From contig ML679974.1 of NCBI GenBank assembly GCA_007922225.1, positions 8,139,988 through 8,203,987 on the forward strand: DNA of 64,000 nt, read 5' to 3'. Position numbers and translations under genes: made by a program. The notes under the pieces were generated by a model. The model was not told where the DNA came from. It did not search any database and saw only the letters and a list, made by a program, of their open reading frames with translations. Origin of the DNA: Emydura subglobosa (Eukaryota > Chordata > Testudines > Chelidae). Positions 11,716 through 22,202 of the stretch are shown piece after piece (position 1 is the stretch's first letter; the number at the start of each line of letters is the position of its first letter).

Positions 11716-11728
11716 CACCCTCTGCTCA

Positions 11729-12237
11729 GAAGCCCTGAGGCACAAAGAATCGGGGAGACAAGATGTGTAAAGTAATGTTTAGTTTTGGGGTAATAATACG
11801 TCTTTCCACTGTGAATGGCCTATTGCTGCAAGTTGCACAGAGACAGCCCGCAAAACTAGTCATTTTACCATGCAAAGGATAAATCCAGCATTAAAGATAC
11901 GCAGATTTCAGGTAAGTACAGCTGTTCTCCGACACTAAGAGCTAGGCATTACTATAGTGGGGAAAACCCTGCCCTGCTAAAAAGGTATGATGGGAGGGAG
12001 GGAAGAGCAGGGGGTAGGGGCCCTCCTCCACACTCTGTGCAGTGGCAGACAAAGATTGCTACCTAGCAATCCTGAAGTGTGCCCAAATGGAGACCAGCTC
12101 CCGTTCCACGATGTTCATATGACTGAAAGCCAGTGTAACTGGACAGCAAGATGGCCCTAGGCAGGCTGCTGTGTGGCTATAGTACAAGCTGCCAGCAGCA
12201 GCAAAGCCTTAGCCAGTAGTTCAACTCTGCTCTTTTT
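11729..12237. other. Unassigned DNA
   Basis: No gene or repeat recognised. Confidence 0.5.
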
Positions 12238-12385
12238 TAAGGCACTAATTCAGCGAAGCACTAAAACACATGCTTTACTTTAAAGCACGAGTAGTTCCAC
12301 TGGCTCCAATATGACTAATTACTTGCTTAATTGGGACCCAAGAGTCCAATCTAATTCTTATTGAAGTCAACGGGATTGGCTTCCA
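12238..12385. repeat. Hairpin-family element, decayed
   Basis: The left part ATTCAGCGAAGCAC, then ACACATGCTTTACTTTAAAG and AGTAGTTCCACTGGCTCC reproduces one arm and the centre of the AAGCACATGCTTAA-type hairpins seen intact at 32.18 kb. The right arm is weak. Confidence 0.5.
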
Positions 12386-13280
12386 GGGGAACAGCAAGGT
12401 ATGTCTAGTAATGCATTTCTCCTGCCCTTCAGCAAGCCCTGAGTTGGCAGGAGAGCTCTTGTGCCACAATGTCACCTATTCCCCTCCCATCTCTTGGTGC
12501 CATGTCTATACATGGAAAGATCTTCCTTCCATGCTTTTGACATGGTCAGAAACTTCCTATAAAATGGATCTAAATGAAACACTGAGAATTTGCCAAAAAC
12601 TTGTAACAAGGAAGCAGAGTGGGGATTTGGGTTTTTTTGCCATTTGTGCTTAATCTGTTTAATTTGCAATTGTCCAAGATTTTAATGACCGCCCCCCCCC
12701 ATCCTCCTCTCTCCACTGCAATTCTCTGTCAGATAAAGCAGACTCCTTTGCAGCTCTCAGAGTAAATACTAGTCTTGAGATTGTTGCCAGGAGGCTTTCA
12801 CTGAAAAGGCTACTTCCTCCAGCACAGCACATAAGGGATTTAAGTTGGATTGCAAAGGAATGATAAAGCATATCATTATAATTACAGAAATAAGCTTATC
12901 CTGTAGATTTTCCCTTCATAAAGCCAGCTACCAAGGGAGCACTGCTCTAGCGAAGACTGCAACAGTAGGGACTATTCCATAATGAGAAGTGCTTGTCTAA
13001 AACAAAGTGATGAAAGTCAAAGCCTGTGCTTTTAGCATGCTAAGGTTTGCTGGCAAACACACAAACAGCATTCAGATGGATAATTTCCTAACAATCAGCT
13101 ACTGTCATAATTTTATTAAGAGAGACTGCACAAGAGAATCTGATAATTGGGAGTTGTACCTGGAGCTTGGTTTGTGGGGAATGTTCTCAGAAGGGCTTCT
13201 TAGCACATTTAGTCAAGATTATTCTGTTGGAAATTGCATGACTTTCAGTGCAGTTGGGTTCTCTCTAGAAGTAAACTCCA
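12386..13280. other. Unassigned DNA
   Basis: Contains a C-run of about ten at 12690-12700. Open frames of up to 95 codons (13007-13294, plus) show no recognisable homology. Confidence 0.5.
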
Positions 13281-13330
13281 GAATAATTAAATAATAATAA
13301 TAAAATAAATTATTAAATAATAATAATATG
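13281..13330. repeat. (AAT)n-rich simple sequence
   Basis: Imperfect ATA/AAT trinucleotide repeats (AATAATAATAATAAAATAAAT and a second block) cover about 50 bp. Confidence 0.85.
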
Positions 13331-14855
13331 CATGAGCTGGCACATTAAGTTTAAGTTTGAACACTAGAGATGTGATGATCCAGAGCTATCTATGTTTTCA
13401 ACACAACATCCAAATACTTCAGAAAGCTCTCTACAAATGTAATAGCAGGTTGGATTGGAGCACTTTAAATCACAATTTATCACTAGTGCCGCCAGACAGT
13501 TTGAGGAGTCTGCTAAGAAAAAGAAAAGAAAAAGGAGTTTGACAATTGGGATAATGACAATCCAATTTCTTCAGCAAACAGACTCAGTTCATGAGGTTTT
13601 GAATCATTCCTCTAACAAAAAATCATCTTCATTTATAATGCTGCAAAATAGCTCTTAACAGAAAAAGTACCATAGATATCAGGAAAAAATAGTGAAATTA
13701 TAACTGCCCTACTCAACTTTTTCCAATGTATTATTTCACATAGGAGCCCAAGAGATAAGTTATCACATTTTCAAACCAGAGATATCTGGTATTTATTAAG
13801 CTAAGAACAAATAAAAATTATAATACTTGTCAATGACAAACACTAGAATTAAATGCTACACTTTCCATCTTATTCAGCTACGCCCAGTCACTCCTGTTGT
13901 GCTGAATTTTTCCATGTTAAGCGTCAACCCAAAGATGTTTTCTAGAAAGTGTCAGTAAAATTGGTTTAACTGTTTTTGATTTATGCGAGTGGGAGAAAAA
14001 TACACTTTCCCTTATGTTGTGATGAAATGCTGCATTTGCATAAGTGAAAAAACAGCTGTAACTATAAACTTCAAACATAGCTTGATTTATAGTCCGGACT
14101 GAAGAAGGAAAAACAAAACAAGTCTCAAGCAAATCAGTTCAGTGGTTTTCGAGTTAGGATATGAATGTTGAGGTTGAATGAATGAGGTTGAGGTATGAAT
14201 GTTGAATCTGTGTATTACAATATTTTCTATTTGGGTTTTCATGGAGCTTGTAAAAAGTCCACCTCCCCACCGGAGCATCCTCCTGCAGCAGGCTGTAGCA
14301 CAACAAGTGTACTTACCTCAGTTTCCCCTTCATCTATCCATTAAAAGAGAACAATCAATGTCCAACATAAAGTCTCACTTCTGGGCATAAATTATTAATT
14401 TACACATATGATAATCTACTGATCCTCCTTCTTGGAAAAACCGTTCTCCCAATTCCCACAGTAAAACATACCAGGGTACAGCAATTTTCCATTCCCCTGT
14501 CCAGAGACATCACTTCTAGATCACCATCCATGAATCCACCAGTACTCCGCTCCCAGTTCCTTTCCCCCCTTCTTCCAGGGTCCCTCTCTCCAACAAGTCT
14601 CATGACTCAGCCCTTTTCAGCTGCCAAGCCCTGGCTTTTCAGCTCAGGAAGGTCAGCAGGCTAGGTCCTTCATTGGTCTCCAAGCCAATTCCTTCCTACT
14701 CCCAGAGAAGGTTTGTCTTTTAAAAAGTCTCATTTTTCAGCTTGGCTTCAAAGGGTTAAACTCCCCCCAAGGTCTAGGCTGCTTCTGTTTCCCCTGTCCA
14801 TGCTGAGTCAGCAGCAGTCCCACATGGACAGCTGCTGCTCTCTGGCTCCCCTCTT
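13331..14855. other. Unassigned DNA, pyrimidine-rich toward the right
   Basis: The part 14430-14850 is pyrimidine-rich and GC-rich compared with the DNA to its left, and stops sharply where the CR1 at 14856 begins. It might be an unrecognised LTR or other repeat. A near-tandem TGAATG..AGGTTGAGG duplication lies around 14160-14205. No gene recognised. Confidence 0.4.
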
Positions 14856-17105
14856 AGAATCATAGAATCATAGAATATTAGAGTTGGAAGGGACCTCAGG
14901 AGGTCATCTAGTCCAACCCCCTGCTCAAAGCAGGACTAACCTCAGCTATATCATCCCAACCAGGGCTCTGTCAAGCCTCACCTTAAAAACCTCTAAGGAT
15001 GGAGATTCCACCACCTCCCTAGGTAACCCGTTCCAGTGCTTCACCACCCTCCTAGTAAAAAACTTTTTCCTAATGTCCAACCTAGACCTCCCGCCCTGCA
15101 ACTTGAGACCGTTGCTCCTTGTTCTGTCATCTGCCACCACCAAGAACAGCCTAGCCCCATCCTCCCTGGAACCCCCTTTCAGGTAGTTAAAGGCCGCTAT
15201 CAAAGCCCCCCTCATTCTTCTCTTTTGCAGACTAAACAAGCCCAGTTCCCTCAGCCTCTCCTCATAAGTCCTGTGCTCCAGCCCCCTAATCATTTTGGTT
15301 GCCCTCCGCTGGACTCTCTCTAACTTGTCCACATCCTTTTTGTAGTGGGGGGCCCAAAACTGGACACAATATTCTAAATGCGGCCTCACCAATGCCGAAT
15401 AGAGGGGAATAATCACTTCCCACGATCTGCTGGCAATGCCCCTCCTAATACAGCCCAATATGCCATTAGCCTTCTTGACAACCAGGGCATACTGCTGACT
15501 CATATCCAGCTTTTTATCCACTGTTACCCCCAGGTCCTTTTCTGCAGAGCTGCTGCCCAGCTTGTCGGTCCCCAGTCTATAGCTGTGCATGGGATTCTTC
15601 CTTCCTAAGTGGAGGACTCTGCACTTGTCCTTATTGAACCTCATTAGGTTTCTTTTGGCCAATCCTCCAGTTTGTTTAGGTCACTCTGTATCCTATCCCT
15701 ACCCTCCAGGGTATCTACCACTCCCCCCAGCTTAGTGTCGTCCGCAAACTTGCTGAGGGTACAATCTACCCCATCCTCCAGATCATTAATAAAGATGTTG
15801 AACAAAACCAGCCCCAGAACCGACCCCTGGGGAACTCCGCTTGTGACCGGTTGCCAGCTAGACATGGAGCCATTGATCACTACTCGTTGAGCCCTATGCT
15901 CTAGCCAGTTCTCAATCCATTTTATAGTCCATTCATCCAACCCATACTTCTTTAACTTGCTGATAAGAATACTGTGTGAGACAGTATCAAAAGCTTTGCT
16001 AAAGTCAAGGTATATCACATCCACCGCCTTTCCTACATCCACAGAGCCAGTCACCTCATCATAGAAAGCAATCAGGTTGGTCAGGCATGACTTTCCCTTA
16101 GTGAATCCGTGTTGACTGTTCCTGATCACCTTCCTCTCCTCCAAGTGCCTTAAAATGGATTCCTTAAGGACCTGCTCCATGATTTTTCCAGGGATTGAGG
16201 TGAGGCTGACCGGTCTGTAGTTCCCTGGATCCTCTTTCCTCCCTTTTTTGAAGATGGGCACTATATTTGCTTTGTTCCAGTCATCAGGGACCTCCCCCTG
16301 TTGCCACGAGCTTTCAAAGATAATAGCCAATGGCTCTGAAATCACCTCAGCCAACTCCCTCAGCACCCTCGGGTGCATTGCATCCGGCCCCATGGACTTG
16401 TGAATGTCCAATCCTTCTAAATAGTCTTGAACCCGTTCCTTCAGCACTGCGGGATGTTCGCCTCCTTCCCATTCTGTGCCACCCAGTGCAGCAGTCTGAG
16501 AGCTGATCTTGTCTGTGAAGACAGAGGCAAAAAAGGCATTGAGTACCTCAGCTTTCTCCACATCCTCCGTCACTAGGTCGCCTCCCTCATTCTCTAAGGG
16601 GCCCACACTTTCTCTAATCTTCCTCTTGTTGGCAACATGCCTGTAGAAACCCTTCTTGTTCCCCTTCACGTCCCTTGCTAGCTGCAACTCCAATTGTGCT
16701 TTCGCCTTCCTGATTTCATTCCTGCACGTTCGAGCAGTGTTTATATAATCCTCCCTAGTCATCTGACCAAGCTTCCACTTCTTGTAAGCTTCTTTTTTGT
16801 GTTTAAGTTTGCCAAGGACATCTTTGTTAAGCCAAGCTGGACGCCTACCAGATTTGCTATTCTTTCTGCACATCGGGATAGTTTGCTCTTGTGCCCTCAA
16901 TAAGGTCTCTTTAAAATACAGCCAGCTCTCTTGGGTTCCTTTCCCCCTCATATTAGCCTCCCAGGGAATCCTGCCCATCAGTTCCCTGAGGGAGTCAAAG
17001 TCCGCTTTTCTGAAGTCCATGGTCCGTATCCTGCTGCTCTCCTTTCTTCCTTTCGTCAGGATCCTGAACTCGACCATCTCATGGTCACTGCTGCCTAGGT
17101 TGCCA
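14856..17105 (-). mobile_element. CR1 LINE, 5'-truncated, about 2.25 kb
   Basis: This is the longest and best-preserved mobile element in the window. It reads from right to left. The 5' break at about 17100 lies within the endonuclease region of ORF2, and the whole reverse transcriptase and C-terminal region follow. The 3' untranslated tail (14945 to 14856) ends in tandem ATTCTATGA units. Such 5' truncation is the usual outcome of target-primed reverse transcription, and CR1 elements generally make no clear target duplication; none is visible. The right flank is a MIR-like SINE starting within about 10 bp. Confidence 0.96.
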
Positions 17106-17116
17106 CTTGCTGTCAA
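14946..17116 (-). pseudogene. CR1 ORF2 (endonuclease end, reverse transcriptase, C-terminus), one frameshift
   Basis: Two overlapping minus-strand frames (17116-15644, 490 residues; 15662-14946, 238 residues) together make most of CR1 ORF2, the protein that nicks target DNA and reverse-transcribes the element RNA. Residues 10-12 of the first frame are the SDH of the endonuclease C-terminal motif. The reverse transcriptase follows: NYRPVSL at 299-305, the motif A aspartate D371 in [19 protein letters not shown] at 426-435, and the catalytic FADD box at 457-460. The first frame ends KLEDWPKET. The copy at 22.6 kb has one more G at this point and reads on in frame, so a one-base deletion near 15650-15662 explains the break. 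The second frame carries [32 protein letters not shown] and the [20 protein letters not shown] end. The first methionine is incidental, since the true N-terminus is missing. No other stop or frameshift is visible. Confidence 0.94.
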
Positions 17117-17345
17117 TGCACTGTCCCAGTCTGTGAAATGGGGCTACTTCCTACCTCACAGGGGCTGAAATCCTGGCCTTCCCCCCTTTGAAGTCAGCAG
17201 CAAAACTCCCATCAACTTCAGTGCGACGAGGATTTCACCCAGAGTGTTGAGAGCTTTAATTCCTTCCTGTTTGTAGAGCACTCTGAGACCCTTGGGAGAA
17301 AAGCTGGTATGTAAATGCAACACATGCATTTATTAGCAGGGAGAT
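17108..17345 (+). mobile_element. MIR/CORE-type SINE, interrupted by a hairpin element
   Basis: The left part CCAGTCTGTGAAATGGGG and ACTTCCTACCTCACAGGGG and the right part GTGTTGAGAGCTTTAATTCC, GTAGAGCACTCTGAGACCCT and GTATGTAAATGCAAC are consecutive blocks of MIR-like SINEs. They are separated by a foldback element at 17163-17240. The tRNA-derived head is missing, lost at the junction with the CR1 to the left. Confidence 0.7.
17163..17240. repeat. Hairpin element nested in a SINE
   Basis: The left arm GGCTGAAATCCTGG and the right arm GAGGATTTCACCC are inverted copies around AACTCCCATCAACTTCAGTG. The element splits a MIR-like SINE at the CACAGGGG/GTGTTG point, which shows that it moved in after the SINE. 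This supports the view that the family transposes. Confidence 0.65.
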
Positions 17346-19280
17346 AGAATGGGTAGGGCATGTGAGTAGTGCAGGGATAATAGGACAGGGAACCAGGCAC
17401 AAGTATGAAGCAGCAGGGAGTTCACACCATTATTTTAAAGGTGAACTCCAAAGATTTTGCTTCAAACCACCTTGTTGGTAGGAGTCCAGTTGTTTCTCCA
17501 GCGCACTGATTCTTGACAGCCAGTCACCTCCTTGCCCCTCACAGCTGCTGTTCCCAGTGTAAATGGTGCCTTTGAGGGAGGCAGGATTTTGCATGTGAAC
17601 GTTCATTGGCTTTGCTGTAGCGCTTTGGGTACGCAAGGCCTCCAGTATTGGGCCCAATGCAGTGAGTGCAGATTTGACTGCTTGACCTTCCTATCCCCTC
17701 CCTGCCCTGACCCCACGCCGCCCTGTGCTATGCAGGTTTCGCTTTCACTGGCAGAAGTTGTTTTCTCACTGTCAAAAAAAAAAAAGAGCCAAAGCCTACA
17801 GTGTAAAATGATTTTTTTCACCTCTGTCACCTTTCCATGGCAATTTGCAGGATTTGCAGGTTTCACATTACGTGTCAAGCTGCTTCCAGAGCCTCCAAAC
17901 TCCCAGTCTCTTAAAAATCAATGAGCTAGACAGTGAAAGCTCAGGAATTTCTTGCTTCATCACGTACAGCACAGCACATAATCTGTTTTAAAAGAAACAA
18001 CCCCCCTCCCCACGTCTAGAGCTTCAGCAGTAGATTGTGGGGCTGAAATTTCAGAAGCCTCCAGAACCCATCCCCCCAACTTAGGGCCTACTCTTGCCAG
18101 CACAGGCAGTAGTACCCTAGGTGAAGATTTCACTCATCCCTTGTAAATAGTGAGATTGTTTGGCGGAGGGGACAGGACCAAATATCTACTAAGAACCATC
18201 CTCCATGTAGTGCTATCCAGACATTTGGGATCCATGGTTGGAGTGAGGGCTGGCAGGGAGCAAAAGCTCCCTTTGTGGAAGGAAAAATGGTCCCACAAAG
18301 GAAGTGGTAACTGTGAGGGAGACAAAGGGAGGGGGGAATAAAGAATTCAAGAGGCACTAGCCCTCTATGAAGAAGAACTTTTCCCAGATCTGTGGGTGGA
18401 GCCATGGCTGGTTTAGCTGGGGGTAGGCCTGCCTACCACCCTCTCAGGAATAGTTAGGGGAAAACTCAGGAAGGGTGATAAGAGAATTTCCTCTCCTCCT
18501 CTTCCCCTGGAAAGAGACAGGCTAATAAGCATGCAAATGCCTAAAAAAGCAAGTGGGCAGGAGAATAGTTATTCATCAACCCAGCAAAGAGAAACAGAAC
18601 TACATATACATACATTTCAAGGCAACCTGTTTTGCTCTGTTACTGCAATAATGAATCACCATTTATTTACACCTTACAGTAAATGGATGAAATGGAGACT
18701 AATTGGAAAGAGTCATTTTGCAAAGGGCACTGTTAAAGTTGGTGAAACGTTCTATTTCTTGACCATCTGGCAATGGAGAGGGATGAATTAATGTATAAAC
18801 CTCGGGAGACCATATTCGTAGCAGGAACTGCTTTAGACTTCAAGTTTTTAATGGAGTGAGATTTCAGATCAATGTTGGCTTAATAACACTGAATGGATTT
18901 GGTCCAGGATCTAATGCTGTTTATACTGGCTTTCTCTAAAGGGCCAAAGAATAAATAAAGAGACTGCGTGTTTTTTCTTCTTAAATTGGGGAAGATTTAT
19001 TAATAATTATTTTCAGCCAAGAGAAAATCTGGATCCCACTAGGGTCAAAAGAGTAGGCAGAATATAATAGGGAGGTCATTAGTTTGAGCTTTGCATTTGC
19101 AATCCAACAGGGCATCCCTTTCAAACTTGTCAGGAATTTCCCTCTAACAATTCAGCTATTCAAAAGTGTCAAGAAGTCTGAAAGTCACAGAGACACACAT
19201 AGAAAGAAAAGAGTGAAAAAGGAAATTTGACAGGAAAGTTCCAATAAGAAGCAAGTAATTATTAATATTGAAGGGGTAAT
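17346..19280. other. Unassigned DNA
   Basis: Contains an A-run at 17774-17785. Open frames of 91-130 codons occur on both strands (for example 17532-17924 plus, 18130-18405 minus), overlapping each other and showing no recognisable homology. No repeat is recognised. Confidence 0.45.
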
Positions 19281-19485
19281 TTAAAGAAGCAGTGATATCT
19301 AGCAGATAGGGCACAGGGCTCGGACTCAGTTCAATTCCCAGCTCTGCCATTGGGCAAATCACTTCACTCCCTGTACCTCACTTTCCACATCCATAAAATG
19401 GTGATGATACCACCAACCTCCTTTATAAAGTGCTCTGAGATCTACCAATGAAAATGCTTTTTAAGAGGTAAATATTTTATTAACT
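19281..19485 (+). mobile_element. MIR/CORE-type SINE
   Basis: Blocks in order: CAGATAGGGCACAGGGCTCG, CAGTTCAATTCCCAGCTCTG (a good B-box match within GTTCAATTCCC), GGGCAAATCACTTCACTCCC, CATCCATAAAATGGTGATGA, CTTTATAAAGTGCTCTGAGA and a TATTTTATTA tail. It is an almost full-length old tRNA-derived SINE. Confidence 0.8.
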
Positions 19486-19609
19486 AGCCTCATATTAAAG
19501 AAGTAAAACTTGGTCTTGTATACAAGTATGATAACCTTCTACATGAAAGCAAGTGTTAGTGACATCTCAAATACAAATAATTACTTAGCTCTTAGTGGGC
19601 TTGATCTGA

Positions 19610-19800
19610 CTTCCAACGAAGTCTTTTCAGTGTGCTTCTGTAGATCTCAAAGTGCTCTACAAAGGAAAGCAAGTATCACCACCCCTTACTTAGAGATGAG
19701 ATAACTGAGGTGCAGAGAGGTTAGGGACTTGCCCAAGGCCACATAATGAGTCAGTGGCAGAGCTGGGAATAGAACCCAGGTCTCCCAATTCATTGGAACA
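19610..19800 (-). mobile_element. MIR/CORE-type SINE, opposite orientation
   Basis: Reading on the minus strand, the usual blocks appear reversed on the plus strand: AGATCTCAAAGTGCTCTACA (tail), GAGATGAGATAACTGAGG, GACTTGCCCAAGGCCACATA, GTGGCAGAGCTGGGAATAGA and ACCCAGGTCTCCCAATTC (head). It lies about 125 bp from the plus-strand SINE at 19281-19485, making an inverted pair. Confidence 0.8.
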
Positions 19801-19841
19801 CACAGCTTCTAACACTAAATTTAAAGCAATAATTAAGAGGA

Positions 19842-19958
19842 CAATTCTGCAACCTTTACACCAAATAGTACTTACTCATACAAGCAGTCCCATTGAATTC
19901 TATATGGATTAGAAGGGCAAATAAACACTAATCAAAGTGAGTAAGGGCTGCAGAATTG
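19842..19958. repeat. Hairpin element
   Basis: Arms 19842-19861 (CAATTCTGCAACCTTTACAC) and 19939-19958 are inverted copies matching at 17 of 20 positions, with TCCCATTGAATTCTATATGG in the centre. Confidence 0.7.
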
Positions 19959-19967
19959 GGGACCAAG

Positions 19968-22202
19968 AAAACTGCTTTGGACTAACAATATCCTCTGAAG
20001 TGCTTTAGCAAGAGAGAATGAAGGCCAGTGTGGAAGATTTAAGATTTGAATGGAAATGCTGACATACAAAGGTCCTTGGAAATTTTGCCTGCAAGTCAAA
20101 ATATTATATAATTGAAGTTGCCGTTTCCTTTGTTGGACAATCATTTCCTTCCATGAACAAAAAGATAAATTTCTTGGATATTCTGTCATGAAACCTTCTA
20201 ATGTAATGAGGCTTGACAGACTGAATAAGTAACTCAACAGCTTTTAAGAATAATCTTTTTGATTGAAGCGATTCCCTGAGATGATAACCTTCTTAAAGAC
20301 AACTAAGAAGTCTACCAATAAACTGAGAATTCTGGTTTAGAGGGCCATGAAGGAATTGCAGTCATGACCTTGTCCAGCTTCTCTGACAGAATTTTGCCAA
20401 CTACAGTCTGAATCAGACACTAAGGAGGAAATGTAAACCTGTTGGTTGGATTCCATTTGATAAGTAATTCAACGGGTATCCCTGGACCAATCTAGAGAGG
20501 TCTTGGAATCTAGCAACTACTTTCAAATGAGAAATGAGTAACTGTATCAAAATAATGGTGTCCCACATCTGAGGTAGACTGAGAAAGTACAGGTCTTTCC
20601 GTAAGACTTCGTCTGAAATATTGTTTGTTTTTGATAAAATGTCAAAATTCCTCTCTGCACCACTCTCCCTGTGATTTAAATTAACTAACAACTTTTCAAA
20701 AGCTAATCAGATTTTCAAGATAGAAATCCAAGGAATATGATCCTAAATTAGCTCCTTCTTCATGCAGTTGCTCATGGTGGTAATTGTACCAAGGTGTACA
20801 ACTGGAAACAGGGACCTGTTGTATGAAGTGCTGTGCATTTGGAAATTACTTTCCAGACCCCCTCTCCTACCCAGTTCTAATTTATTTGAGCCAGATTACT
20901 AATCCTTCTCACGATGACATAGATGGGACTACTCTATGTGAGTAACTGCTCACCACTATAAGTAAGGAGTTGGCAATCTCACCTTTTAACATACAGATTC
21001 AAAAATGAATGTGGAACACAAACCTTTGATTCTGAAGACATGTAACCTGGCACCACTTCCCTAACCAGAATCTCAAATATCCATCTTCATGACTAGATGA
21101 CAAGGATGGAGATAAGGAATAAAGGTTCCTCCATGCTATGACTCCATATGACAACAGAAAAAAAAAAGTCATAAAAAAGGAGGGTAGCCACGACCTCTAT
21201 TAACCTATTCTCTCCCACAGGTTGAGAATTCAGGGGCCGAGGAATGACTGGAGCAGATTGAGATACACTTTCAGTGCTAGAGTAGGCAAAAAATTGCATA
21301 TATCTAGAGATAATTTTAGCTGTAAATGACTGAACCTACCTACATGACCTATATGGCTGCATCCCAAGAGAAAATGTTTTTGTGTTATATTTAAATAGCA
21401 TCTTCTGACAACCTCCAGTGGCATGTTCTCTCAGCACGAGGGACTCATCTAAATCATATATTTCAATGTGTAAAACCCCTCAGATTTTATATGTTAATGT
21501 GACATTCCCTGACATATCCATATGACACAGCTGTTCCCTGGGCATTGGCAGCTACCCATCAAAATGGCTCAGCAAGGACAATATTTATATAAATGCACAT
21601 CTTTGTCCCCAAAGAGACAAATGTTCCCTAATCACTGGGAAGTTTCTTAGAGCTAGAGAGAAAAGTGTCAAATTCCAATGATGTAAAAACACATTTCCAA
21701 AGAAATCTTAAATAGTTCCTTCACCTAGTCTCTGCCTATTGAGTTGGGATCCCAAGCTAACTGCCAACCCAGCAAAACACAGAAGTATATGGATTACACT
21801 TTAAGCATGTGACTCATCCCCTTGACATGAGGAGCATGCAAACTAATGGATAGCATAGAGAAGGGAAATCCGGCTCTCCTTTTTCTCATAATACAAGAGG
21901 AATGGGCCATGTAATGAAACTGAATGTCAACACATTTCAACACTGATAAAAATAAATACTTATTTACTCAATGCATAATTAAGCCTGTGGAACTCACTGC
22001 AAGAAGATATCACTGAGGCCAAGATTTTATGGGATTCCAAAAGAAGATTAGTCATTTATATGGATCAGGACAACCTCTACAGTTTCATCAACAGATTAAA
22101 CAAACAGACTGCCTATTAACCCTCATGCATCAGGGCACAGACCTGTCTCTAACTGAAAGGTGTTAGGAAGAAGATTCCCCTTTGAGCAGCCTATTCCACA
22201 AT
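19968..22202. other. Unassigned DNA
   Basis: An AT-rich stretch with no recognised repeat or gene. Open frames do not exceed about 100 codons and resemble nothing known. Confidence 0.5.

Noticed and set aside
16797..17168. Plus-strand frames of 69-123 codons opposite the CR1 ORF2
   Set aside because: They are antisense shadows of the CR1 coding strand.
17532..17924. 130-codon plus-strand frame
   Set aside because: No recognisable domain, overlaps a 91-codon frame on the other strand, and passes through an A-run; likely chance.
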